Source: Phycomyces nitens (lineage: Eukaryota; Mucoromycota; Mucoromycetes; Mucorales; Phycomycetaceae). From it: a stretch of DNA of 64,000 nucleotides. The stretch lies in contig JAHRBC010000001.1 in the NCBI GenBank assembly GCA_022702545.1, positions 9,424,001-9,488,000 on the forward strand, given 5' to 3'. Position numbers and translations under genes: made by a program. How positions within the stretch are numbered: the first letter of the stretch is position 1; each line of letters starts with the position of its first letter. Below are positions 46,084 through 56,534 of the stretch, piece after piece. The notes beneath the pieces were generated by a model. It did not search any database. It had not been told where the DNA came from and worked only from the letters and a program-made list of their open reading frames with translations.

Positions 46084-46982
46084 CTAGCCGTTTCTACCCA
46101 GTTGCCTGCTGCTATTTGGATGGAATATTTTTCTACATAAAAAATACCTGCAAAAATATGAATATCCAGTGATTTTTTGGGCTGCGGGAGTGTTCTGTAA
46201 AAGATAAAGAAGTGTTATTGATATGGGGTACAAAGAGAAAATTTTTGTGTGTCAAAAGATACTTACATTGCAAGAGATGGGCAAGAGTGCGCAAAGGGGA
46301 CTTGAATTTTAAGGCTGGATGGGCTGTGTGGCGGGTTTTACTATAAAAAAGGGAATAAAAATTAATATGGGTGAACAGAGTGATGATATATTTAATTTAC
46401 ATACCAGGAGCCGAATGGGTTATCAAAGTAGGGGGTATGGTGTGCAAAGGAAGACCAAGTGAGTCTATAAAGCACATAATAATAATTATTAATAAATAGT
46501 CTGAATAATATTTTGGATAAGCAAAAGAGATTTATAAAGAATATTACCTTTATGATTACAATCACGAATGATGGAGGAGGCCGATGGCGTGAATAGAAAG
46601 GGCAGTCTACAATGGAATAGAGTCAGAGAGGGAACAAGTATGATTGAAAGAAAAATTTTTACCTGGTGCCGATGACATCCTTACATAAGTTGTTTGGCCA
46701 ATCTAAGAGAGAAAGTGAAAATAATTTTTATCAAGATGATGATACCAGTGAATGCGGCCAGTGAGTATTTGTCTAGATGGCCATTGTGGAAATGATGAGT
46801 TGCAATGGGAGCGCACATCTATGAAAAAGAGATTAATTTGTGTGTATAAAGAGGTATAAAAAATGTCTTACCAGAGAAAGGCGCCAATATCAAAAAAGCA
46901 AGGAAAAGGAAAAATAAAGGGAACCAAAAAAAGGAGAGAGTCTGAAAAAATTTTCACCTTTGAAGCATGCTGCGGAAAGCAT
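46084..46982 (-). pseudogene. E5 third gene, probably decayed
   Basis: Reading leftwards there is a hydrophobic exon ending at 46872 (PLFFLFLAFLILAPFSG in one frame), then exons with good borders. One ends FTPSASSIIRDCNHKG, matching ITPSTSSFMYDCNHNG of the E2 B exon. A later one ends LITHSAPG (LIANSASG in E3), then NSSPLCALLPISCN (NSAPLCPFLSIPYN in E3), then a last exon with NTPAAQKITGYSYF. The hydrophobic exon lacks an in-frame Met and one TAA interrupts the NSSPLC exon. The gene is divergent from the accessory gene at 47249. The cross-element matches are the best evidence that the third gene was once protein-coding. Confidence 0.5.
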
Positions 46983-47112
46983 GATGGATTGAGCCCAAAA
47001 ACAATATCAAGGCCGATTTGCATCTCAGTGCTTCAAGACAATAGAGGAACATCTTTATAGTCATTCAAAATGCCTATATATAATGACCTTTTTGATATTC
47101 AACCTCTCTTAC

Positions 47113-47152
47113 CTTTACACACACACACACACACACTTACTCACTCACTCAC
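47113..47152. repeat. Simple repeat (AC)n then (TCAC)n
   Basis: An (AC) dinucleotide run of about 11 units is followed by TTACTCACTCACTCAC. It lies just upstream of the E5 accessory gene and has no coding potential. Confidence 0.9.
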
Positions 47153-47248
47153 CCAAACAGTTTTTGTATGTATATGGTATTTATTTTTATTTCAATTGAA
47201 CAAAAACTAATAATTATAATCGAAATATACTTTACCATATTCTAGAAA

Positions 47249-48420
47249 ATGGTTAACCAAAGAAGAACAATTGCTCCTCGTCCCACTCCTGCTGGTCCTG
47301 CTCCTGCTCCTGCTCCTGCTCCTGACATGGAACAGATTATGGCAAAGCTTTCTGAGATGGAAGGCAAAATGACAAACGTCGAAGTGCAAGTGGGGTCTGT
47401 AAAGGCTCAACTCAACGTTGTTGTGGCTGGTAATGCTTCAGCCATTAGAGCAATCGGTGCATTGGGTAGTGCCCATAACACTGCTCTTGTCAACTCTCCT
47501 GCCATTCCTGTTGCACTTGTTGCTCTTCTACCAGTTGTGCCAACCAAGCAGACAAACAACGATGTCTATGTAAGTAGCAAATTATATAGTATGTTATCAA
47601 TTCATTATCTCATATACTGTGTCAGACGGCAATTCGCAAATTTATGTGGAAGCCAAAGTTTTCGTCAAGAATAGCTGCAGAGATGTTGGCAAACAATAAT
47701 AAGCCAAAGTGGAATACAAACGTTCCTTTCAACCAAAGTCCAAACAAGGAGTTAGTTGTTAGGATCCTCAACTACTTGGAGCCCAAGTTTGAGAGCAAGG
47801 GAATGAGGAGAAGCGATCTGTACAAGAATCTTCACACCAACTTCAGGAGCCAAAGTTCCAGAGACAAGAAGTCTTCTTCGGAGAAAGCTGCCGTGAACAC
47901 TCGTTCAAGAAGGGCAAACCGTGCAGGTGAGGTAAGATATACTTTAAATAACTAATAAATATTTAATATCAAAGAAGCAGTATTAACTGAGAATTTTAGA
48001 GCCTTTCTCGGCGCTTGAATGCTTACCTTGACAATGAGGACACAATCAATGAGATGATGGGCAAAGATTGTGCCAACATGATAATAAAGGAGGCAATGTC
48101 CAAGGGTGAATCTGACATAGAGACATCTGAAAGTGGTACCAAACGTGTCATCCGTACTGTTCGCCCAGGATGGAGAAGTGATGAGGTAAATAATAATAAG
48201 GCAATAACTGGGTTACGTGTCTGAATTGTTATATAAAATATTAATACTTGTATTTCAGTTTAATAGACTCATCACTATTGTTGACTCTCATGTCCTTGAT
48301 GGAATGGGTTTGCATTCCCATCAATTCTTGCCTCGGGTTTTTAAGAGTGTGTCAAACTCAGCGGCCCCAAATGACGTGGTTTCCCGCCTCCCACAGTGGG
48401 CTTTTAGAAACGATGTATAA
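47249..48420 (+). CDS. E5 accessory protein, 324 aa, intact
   Basis: Exons are 47249-47569, 47626-47931 (306 nt), 48000-48185 and 48259-48420, phase 0 and open to TAA. Exon 1 has a Pro-Ala repeat (GPAPAPAPAPAPD) and a coiled-coil segment (QIMAKLSEMEGKMTNVEVQV). Exon 2 has NQSPNKELVVRILNYLEPKF and GMRRSDLYKNLHTNF, suggesting helices, then basic KAAVNTRSRRANR. Exon 3 has MSKGESDIETSE and ends PGWRSDE. Exon 4 ends LPQWAFRNDV. It is convergent with the transposase, stops 129 bp apart. A TnpA-like role is inferred from position and the basic, helical core. Confidence 0.82.
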
Positions 48421-48549
48421 ATAAAGTTGTTGTTTATATTTTCTCACCCACTTCCCCAAGAACGTAATACCGTCAATATATATAAAGTATATTTTTTGGT
48501 GCCTTAATTTTGGTTATCTTTAAAAGAAGAAGATATTTTTTATTTTATA

Positions 48550-51500
48550 TTAGGCGCAGATTTTTTTGGGAAGAGGGATGACGAGCATTGTTTTCCTATT
48601 AGTTCGAGTGATTTGCTGTCCAATGGCAACTTCTAACAAAATCCTATGCACTGGAAGAATACTGTTCAAGTCATCTGGAGAATGCCTTGGGAGATACACC
48701 TCAACACCTTCATTCTCTCGCGTTCTATCACAGGTTGTGACAAACCATTTAACAAATGCGAAAACATGTTGATTGTCATGAACCATGCGAGTCAGGTGGA
48801 GATCATCAACTGGTGGTGGCACGAACTTGTGTGTAAAGAGATACTGAATCTGGCCTGTATATGCATTTACAACGTCCTCATTGCTGCCAACAAACAGTGC
48901 TTGTATAAACGACCCTCCATTTCCTTGTCTGTTTGAACCGCGATATACTTGGCCAAGTAAGTTGATGGACTTCAACTTTGTGATCTCATTATCAACAAAG
49001 GAAAACGGGGAGAAGGCGTGCTGATAGCTGGTAAGACTGGGAAGGTCATAAGCATGCTTATAATAATCCAGCAAATGTGGATAATCGATATCACCAATTA
49101 ATGTTTTCATTCCAACTTGCAGAGGAAAAGCCGAAGGAGGAAGAGGCTCGTTACCCTTTGCAGAATCCATTGTGGTCAGAGAAGCATTTACAAAATCTTG
49201 CAAGTTGAACTGAGGATGATTGATTGGCAAAGTTGTGGCTGGAAGTGTGGGTGTAGATACGAGCTTGGCAAAGACAGAAGAGAATGGGATCTTACTGGAG
49301 TATCCAAGGACTGCTTGCACATAATCGGCCTTGTATGCTTCTTCTACGAAATTCCTCATGTAAGTTGCCTCAAAACTATCCTTTCTGTTAGTGCTCACGT
49401 TCTTTAGCAAACCGTTGTATCGCTCGAACCCAAAGAGCCAATAGCCATACACTGGTCCAAAATCACGAATGGTCTCGCGAAGATGGAGGTGCAGATGCAT
49501 ATTGCAGGTGAGGACACTAGGAGGGTAAAGACGCTCGCACTTTTGACAGAATTTTTCAAGGTAGTCATGGGCATCGTCAAGTTCTTCAAATGATAGGGAT
49601 GGCTTTACAAGGAGACGGCAGGCATCGACAAAGTCCATCCAGTTTCTGAACTTGTCATCATTGAGAACATCTTTCAACAAGACGGGAGAGTACACCAGCA
49701 CCCAGGACTTCCATTCGTCAGCTTTCATAAATGAAAATCCCTTTCCAATTTTCGCTGTTAATGAAGTGTATGAAGCTGGCAGGATCATTGTCTTGGCGAT
49801 TTGCTCCATGTCATTAAGTTGTCCATTATTAATATCGCCACCAGCGATCCACTTGTCCACCATCCTCTTCGCCGTACCCAAGAATAAGTTGTGCATGGGA
49901 TCAATGATCGTTCCACGTACTAGATCAAAGTATCCAAGGCGATGCAACTGCGACCATCGAACACCATTTTCGACCTCCAGCTGATGCCTTTCTGAGGGCG
50001 TACTTGCACTCTTCCACTCCTCAGCATGCACCCTGTTTTCCACACCATTACGAATAGACCACTGCAAATAGTCGAAACCACGGAAATCCACACTGCTTGT
50101 CCCAGCAAGACGACTGAATTGACGGCTGCATTTGTAGCAGGCGTTAGTGCTATTGTGGGACGTAAATCCGCTTGTTTTTCTGGCTGCTGGAATATCACAT
50201 GCCACCATAAGGAGCGCAGCACGGACAGTTGTTCCAGATCCACATTCAAAGGTTGGAATCGTCATTCCAACGTACAACTGCTCAAGGTCATCCACCAACG
50301 GCTTGAGATAGTTGTTGATCTCATAAGATTTGGGTTCCTTTGGTCCAGGCATTAACCCAACCAAGACGACGTTCTCTGGTTTGAATCTTTCATCTCTGGG
50401 CAAGTTGTTGATTGCCAAATATATAGCACCAGAGGAGTGTGTTACACCATCGAACGGCTGAAACCAGTCGATGTTTAGAGTCAACAGAAGAGAACGAGGG
50501 CGGGCAACAAATGAAAGACCATCACTGTCTTTCAACTCCTTCCACATCTTGCCATCGTAAATGTCGCACATGGTGTCTGTCACCTTCAGCTCGTCGTTCC
50601 AGACGCCGATCTTCTGCTCAAAACCAGGACGAAGAAAGAGAACCTTGAGTGCATCTTTGATGGACTGATACACAAAGATTTTCTTTGGCACCATGGCACC
50701 AGACGTCGACTTCTTTGTCAGCTCACAGTTACAAGTTATATTTGCGCCTATTTTCACAGAGCTGCAGAGAGGGGGAACGGAAATAGATTCTTCGTATATT
50801 TGATGACAATCTGGACATGACACGAATCGTTTGATATCTTTGGTGATATCACTAAAACCCGTCATCTTCTGAAGACCAGCAAGACTTGTTGGGAGCTGAA
50901 AGTCTTGTCCGTAGACTGTCAAGAGCTCATTGACAAACTGGATCAATACAACGGCGCCCTTGTTGACTGCATAACGGGATGCAAAAAGAACAACGAAAAT
51001 GGCAATGGCCCTGTGCACTGGATTTTCGGGCATACCAGGAGCACCAAAGGGTTCTGTTTTAAAAAAGGAAAATTATTAACACTCAATTTTGGCATGCTTC
51101 TTTATGATAGTTATTCAATACTGACCTTCGCCGTTGAACTCCTCAACATCAATCTCCTCGACATCACTCTCCACATTGTCGCCATTGTTGCTGTCATTGA
51201 CAATCTCGGTGTCATCGCAATTGACCTCATTGTCAACCAAATCATCGTCAGACATCGGGACGGAATCCAAAAAAGGTAGGTTAGCCTAACCGCCCATTGT
51301 TTCCATAGATTCAGATTCAAACATCGGGATTGCTACAAATATGGAATAGATTAGTTTATTGCCCTTAAACTAGTTTTCAAATAAATATTTTTTACCCTCA
51401 ACATCAACATCCATAATGACACTTTGTGTGCCTGAGGTTCAATTAAAGAATAATGGTTATTATTGCGCAGTAAATATAAAATTAATACATACTACTCTCA

Positions 51501-51637
51501 GTTCGTCCAGCCTCTTCAATTCTTGCTCTTTTGGCATGACGCTGATAATTGCGTCTGGATACCATAGAGAACCCTTCTTGGTTACCATTGCATTTGTTAC
51601 AGTAACAGGCAGTGTTGTTTTGGGAAGCAGAAGACAT
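48550..51637 (-). CDS. E5 tnp2-like transposase, one stop in an acidic exon
   Basis: Exons are 51637-51493, 51431-51396, 51332-51126 and 51053-48550, phase 1 at each junction. Exon 1 has ACYCNKC...YQRH. The catalytic exon 4 is fully open: NIDWFQPFDG, GLMPGPKEPK, GFTSHNSTNACYKC, IDPMHNLFLG and GPVYGYWLFGFERYNG are all present. An in-frame TAG at about 51286-51284 interrupts exon 3 before its acidic part. Either this is a recent nonsense mutation or translation begins later (Met in MSDDDL, or MPENP at 51033). A start at MPENP would lose the Cys-rich module but keep the nuclease. Confidence 0.85.
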
Positions 51638-54543
51638 ATTTTGTGTGATTCGATTGTAAGATAAAAAAGGAAACAAGTGCTTCATATGTTTTATTTGCTG
51701 TCAATTTATAGACAAAAAAAAACTATTGTATTTTACTTGTTTGCCCGAACCAATAGGATCTGTTAAAAAGTCTTTTTTTATTTGAATAAAAAAAATCTTC
51801 TGAGTTGAAAAAAAGGCCTATATTTCCTACACCTTCAAGTACTCTTGGTGCACTAGTAATCCAGCCCATTTTTCCAGTGATATGTGTTTGAGGACAGCTG
51901 TTGAGGAAGTAGCATGCCCACCAACTATCATGCGCAAGAATTTGTCCTGGATCTTTTCAAGCTGGGTAAGATCCTTTTGTAATAGATGTGAGATAGCAAG
52001 GCCATACTCAAATTTGGGGCGAACAAAAGTGCGATAGAGTCTTGAGCTCAAAAGGAGGGAAAAGCCAGATCTGCAGGCCCCAACAGCATTGAGGGTAGCC
52101 ATGGTAGCCAACGTTCCAGAACGGCGATGTGTGACAATAGAGGGGCCAAAAATACCCTTATTACAAAAGGGCATACCAAGGTAGATGAACTCATCTACTG
52201 CAGGGAGTAACTCACCATACAGAGAGAGATTGGGATGGGGAAGAGAATGGGAAGGAGGGTAAAGGATGGCACATTTTGAGGGACTCCAACGATAGCCAAG
52301 TGCATATGAATGTTGGGCAGCAAGGTTGAGCATACTCTGGACATTAGCAGCAGAACCAAAGATTGCTACATCGTCAGCAAAAAGGAGCGAGTTTATGGGG
52401 GTGGGGGCAACAGGATGGTCAAAACCATTGGCACCAGGTGGGCCAAGGAGGGACTGGTAAGACTCCAAGGAGGAGGGGGACTTGGAGGGGACATAGGTGG
52501 AGGAGAGGGGGGAGGCAACTGTGCGCAGGAGAGGAGGTAAGGAGTTGACATAGATGGAGTACAGATGGGGGCTGAGAACTGAACCCTGGAGAGCACCGGT
52601 AACAGGGGCAAAGGAGTGTGAAGAGAAGTTTCCAAGGAGAACAGAAATGGAGACATTGTCAAAGAGGTTGACCAGAAGACCAAGAAGAGCAGGGGGAGTG
52701 GATCGTTTGGCCAGAGCATCCCAGATGACACGTCAATCTACAGTGTCATAAGCAGCTTTGATATCCAGAAAAGCAACAACTGGGTAATGGTTATGACGGT
52801 GGAAATAAGCTTTCATAAGGTCATGAAGGCAGAGAGCTTGATCCATTGCACCACGTCTAGGGCGAAATCCACCCTGGGCAACGTCAAGAGGGGGAGAGAA
52901 CTGGTGTAGGAGGGGAGAGAGGCACATTTCAAGCAGTTTTCTTAGGACAGAAGTGAGTGAAATTGGCCTATAGTTGGCAGCCTGAGTAGGATCTCCCTTT
53001 TTGTAGATAGGGAACACCTGGGCTTGACGCCAAAGGAGAGGGACATAGGACCATTGCCAGCATAGGGTGAAAAGGAGTGCAAGGATAGGGGCAATATGGG
53101 GACGAAGGGGCTTAAGCATTTCAGCACGTATATGATCTGGACCAGGGACTTTGCGGTTAGGCATGAATCGCATGCATCCCTCCACCATTGAAGAATCAAG
53201 TGGGGAGTCAGCAGAGGCAAAAGGCAGAGCAGTAGAGGATGAAGGAGGGGGTGGGCGCGAAACAGGAAGAAGATGTCCACTATAGACAGAGGCAAGGTGG
53301 TCACACATGATAGAAGCTGCATGGGCTGCACCATCATCATGTTGGAAAATGTGCTGGGGTTGGCGCCTACGTTTCAGTTGCTTGATCTTTGATGTGGCCT
53401 TGGCAAAATCACGTTCCATTGATCTGCAAAAGGCATGCCAGGATTGACGTTTGGCAGTTTGGACTTGGGAGCGAAATTCAGTCTGGGCCTTAGTGTGCTT
53501 ATCCCACCAAGGGATCTTGTCAATACCACTGGCACACCACCACTTCTTATAACAGAAATTGCGATGGTCAGCAGCTTGTTGCAAGGAGGGGTTCCAGAAG
53601 GCTTTCCAGTGCTTAGGACGTGAGGGATGCTTGCCAACTGAACTGGTCAGGGAGTCATAAAGGAGAGAATTGAACTGATCAGTGAGGAGATCAATTGGAA
53701 GACAGGTAGTTGGAGGGTCTTGAGTGAGTGTAAGGAGAGTGTGCTTGAAGTCAGTAGACATGGTCATAAAAGTATTGGCATAGAGTTGGCTGACATCAGG
53801 TTCTTGGAGGCGTGAGAGGTTCCATGTTTGCCTCAAGGGGGGTGGAGAGGAGGGGGAGGGGGAGTCAAAATCATATTGGAAAGAGAGGCATAGTAGGCGG
53901 TGGTCAGAGTTAAGGGAGAGGTCAATGTGGATATCAAGAGAGGCGTTTTGGAGGGTCATATTGGTCAAGAATAGGTCAACAATGCTGCTGATTTCAACAT
54001 TGAGGCGGAAGGAGAGGTAAGTGGGGATAGAAGGAGCCAGGTCACCATTGACAACATGAAGCTGGCGCTCTTCAATCCATTGGCATAAGGCAAGACCACG
54101 TGAATTGGTTGCATAGTCACCTGTGAGAGAACCCAAGCGTGCATTCAGATCACCACAGATAATAGTATCATGTGTCAAAGGAAGGGAGGATAGAATGGCA
54201 AGAGCATCAGGTGTAGACATAGTGGGGGGGAGGTATAGGCATATAATACGGAGTGAGCCAATTTTGACAGCAAGGGCATATTTGGAGGGCATAGGGACTT
54301 GGGTAACTGGGTAAGGACAGGAAGGGGAGATGAGAACTGAGACTCCCATGGAACCACGATATGAGCCAGCAACTGGAGAACCATAAAGATGGATTTGAGA
54401 CCAGGAAGTAGGAATGAGAGAAGGAGAGAGAAGCCAATTTTCTGTAATAAAAAGCATATGTAAGAACTGACAGTGTTGAAGAACATCATGAATAGCACGG
54501 CGTTGAAGCCCATTAGCATTCCAAAGTCCTAATGAGATGTCAC

Positions 54544-55431
54544 TCATTCAGACATGCTAACAGAACCACTGTGAGATCTTTTGAGGGAGTTGTCCAGCAA
54601 GCCAGAACCAGGAGCAACACGGGTGGGGACATCTTCAGGAGCAATCCACCCTTCATTACAGGAAAAGTGGGCAACTGGGATAGCAACATGGGGACGCAAG
54701 TACTTGAGAGCATGGAGACAGCGGTTATGATGAAGCTGGGCAGCAGTATGAGCACGGTCATGAATTGACAACCCAGCATATTTGGGATCAGCAATATGAC
54801 TTGGATCCAGGGGATCAAAGTCATCTAACCACTTGATAGAGGCAGAAGACAACTGGGCTTGGAACTCAGAGAGATACTGGAGGTGCACAAGGATGCCAAC
54901 AACACCACGAGCAGGAAAAGTAATGTCCAAAAGGCGCGAGGATTCCACACCAAGGGTTCTGAGAGATTGGCGGACTTCCCGATGGGTAAGGCGGCGAGAA
55001 CGTGGAATGTACACATACTTATATCCAGTAGGACCAGAAGGAAGGACAAACATACGAGTAGAAGCAGCTACTCAGCGGGCAGAAGGAGCAAGTCTTTGCT
55101 TGGCAGGGCGGTTAGAACTCACTGTTTGAGCCCAAGTTGAAGCTTCAGTGCCTGGCTCTTTATTTTGCAGAGGGGGCTGAGGCGCGCCGGCGGGGTTCGA
55201 AATGGCAGGAAAATTTTTTCCAGCCAACATTGCATTCTCAGCTTGGAGATCGGCAATCATCATCTTGGCATTCTCTAATTCCGAGGTCAATCGGGCATTG
55301 GCAGCAGCAAGAGTCTTCAACTGGGCTGTTCGGCTCTGGAGTTCAGTGAATTGAACATGCATGTTGCTCAGGAATGCAGCAAGTGCATCAGGTAATCCCT
55401 GCAATGCAGATGGGGGCAACGATGTTGACAT
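54544..55431 (-). pseudogene. L2 ORF1 protein, one nonsense codon
   Basis: The start MSTSLPPSALQG at 55431 is chosen because upstream codons run into the antisense of the tRNA gene. The N-terminal part has a coiled coil (ELQSRTAQLKTLAAANARLT, then ELENAKMMIADLQAENAML). A TGA at 55074-55072 follows APSAR. The frame then resumes with the RRM-like region YKYVYIPRSRRLTHREVRQS and ITFPARGVVGILVHLQYL, parallel to L1 ORF1. The protein ends SMSE, and its TGA overlaps the ORF2 ATG (ATGA). Confidence 0.82.
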
Positions 55432-55661
55432 CGGAGATCGCAAAAACAAAAAGTTGTCTGAAAGCTCTGAAAAAATTTTCTGAGGTACCTGAGAGATGGA
55501 TGGATGCAGTTGGGGGTTGATGGACGATGGATGCAACGATTTCGTCAATGGATGCGTCGTTTTAGAGTGTTGTTTGGATGGATGGATATCGATTTTGAAT
55601 GGATGCGGCAATAATAAAAATTGCCAACTGGTCAAAATAAATGTTAAAGTGAAAGAGCAGT

Positions 55662-55734
55662 GCCCGTTTAGCTCAGTGGTAGTAGCGCTTGTCTTGTAAA
55701 CAAGAGGTCGGTTGTTCAATCCAGCCATCGGGCA
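55662..55734 (+). tRNA. tRNA-Thr (anticodon UGU)
   Basis: The 73 nt fold as a cloverleaf. The acceptor GCCCGTT pairs with ATCGGGC with one mismatch. The D arm contains TAGCTCAGTGGT (A box) with one extra loop base. The anticodon stem CTTGT/ACAAG encloses CTTGTAA, giving anticodon TGT. The T arm is GGTTG/CAGCC with loop TTCAATC. A TTTTT run follows at once as a pol III terminator. CCA is not encoded, as expected in a eukaryote. It is the only host gene seen, and lies 231 bp from the L2 ORF1 start. Confidence 0.88.
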
Positions 55735-55747
55735 TTTTTGTTATTAC

Positions 55748-56519
55748 TGTCGTTCCTGATCTGGGATGGTCTTTCTTTTTGTCGTGCCTGAATTAATGTC
55801 AGCCAATCAGGATGACAATTGTTGGACATTATTTTGATGAATCCGTAAAATCTGAAGATGTGTCAGAGTTGACATCGGTGACCAAAATCGGCTCTTAATA
55901 GGTAACCAGTAATGGTTGACCTTGTTGGGTAAACACTCAGACCTTGCCGATTGGTCTTCTTGCATATGTTTTGGAAAATGTCTCAAATGTCTCAAATGTC
56001 TTAGATTGCGAATATCTTGTCAGTATATCCTACTGGACAATCATCATCTAAGACATATTAACGTAGCTATACATTTAGCCTTAAATCCGATTATATTTTG
56101 TATAAATAGTAAAAGGATTTGTATCAATAAAAAGCATCTATCTATTACCTAAAAACTATTCTCTAAACTTGACGATCCCCAGTGGTATTGATTCTGCGAC
56201 TTAGTTACAAGTGCCAGAAAAGAAATACCAGATCGAGACTTGACAGATGATTAACTGCAGTACTTCTTTACGTGCAGTAACATCGTCCTGAGCATTAACC
56301 GCAGTACAATGTCTCTTCTTTTATAAAAATATTATATAATAACTACTGCGGATAATGCGCAGTATTAGTTAGAAAACTATATAAGATAACCAAAGTCATA
56401 ACAATAAAAAGTATCTTTTATCCTCTCTTTGATTTTACGTATACTCCTGTTTCCTCAGTGGGATTGACCTTTTGGCTTTGTTATAGTAAAAGGAAGACCA
56501 TCCCAAATCAGGAACGACA
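55748..56519. mobile_element. 772 bp inverted-repeat (MITE-like) element
   Basis: The left end TGTCGTTCCTGATCTGGGAT is repeated inverted at 56490-56519, with about 28 bp matching with two mismatches. The interior has no ORF of note. It contains repeated CTCAAATGT and GCAGTA words, and an AATAAAAAG near 56404. I see no clean target duplication. It fits a non-autonomous DNA element of unknown superfamily lying between the tRNA and the second-family CACTA copy at 56535. Confidence 0.65.
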
Positions 56520-56534
56520 CAATTACACAGAGTT

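Larger units (their letters stand above)
45601..51879 (-). mobile_element. E5: CACTA-type DNA transposon in L2 ORF2
   Basis: E5 is 6279 bp. The left end is CACTGGAAAAACGGGCTTGA. The inverted right end is CACTGGAAAAATGGGCTGGA, with similarity continuing for about 30 bp. ATA is duplicated at 45598-45600 and 51880-51882. It has three genes: micro-exon gene (-), accessory (+) and transposase (-). The region 45601-46083 between the left end and the micro-exon gene holds no gene I can see. Ends and proteins are closest to E3 and E2. Confidence 0.93.
44945..54547 (-). pseudogene. L2 ORF2 (endonuclease-reverse transcriptase), split by E5 and stopped
   Basis: Coding parts are 54547-51880 and 45597-44945. 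Joining them without E5 and one ATA gives 1107 codons in frame. The N-terminus has NANGL, ITENWLL, CGDLNAR and SDHRLLCL (endonuclease). Then come YRPISLTSVLRKLLE, FLDIKAAYDTVD, GALQGSVLSPHLYSI and FADDVAIF (the catalytic Asp pair, with Phe for Tyr). The C-terminus has a Cys-His motif (CTC...RRHLQTC). One TGA at 52733-52731 replaces the Arg that follows the Asp of AYDTVD; L1 has CGA there. The start overlaps the ORF1 stop by ATGA. Confidence 0.9.
31352..55500 (-). mobile_element. L2: non-LTR retrotransposon split by E5 and E3
   Basis: Reading leftwards, L2 consists of a 5' leader and ORF1 (55431-54544), ORF2 (54547-51880, then 45597-44945 after E5), and a 3' UTR (44944-44888, then 32221 to about 31352 after E3). 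The 3' UTR is T-rich on the coding strand with one GC-rich patch (31805-31990). I could not find the target duplication, so both outer limits are approximate: the 5' end lies between 55431 and the tRNA at 55662, and the 3' end abuts Y. L2 is related to L1 but clearly diverged. Confidence 0.75.

Noticed and set aside
47113..47152. (AC)n and (TCAC)n run as possible telomeric sequence
   Set aside because: It is internal to E5, short and lacks the TTAGGG motif.
55432..55728. N-terminal extension of L2 ORF1 by 99 codons
   Set aside because: It is translated from the antisense of the tRNA-Thr gene and low-complexity leader; the MSTSLPPSAL start at 55431 is more credible.
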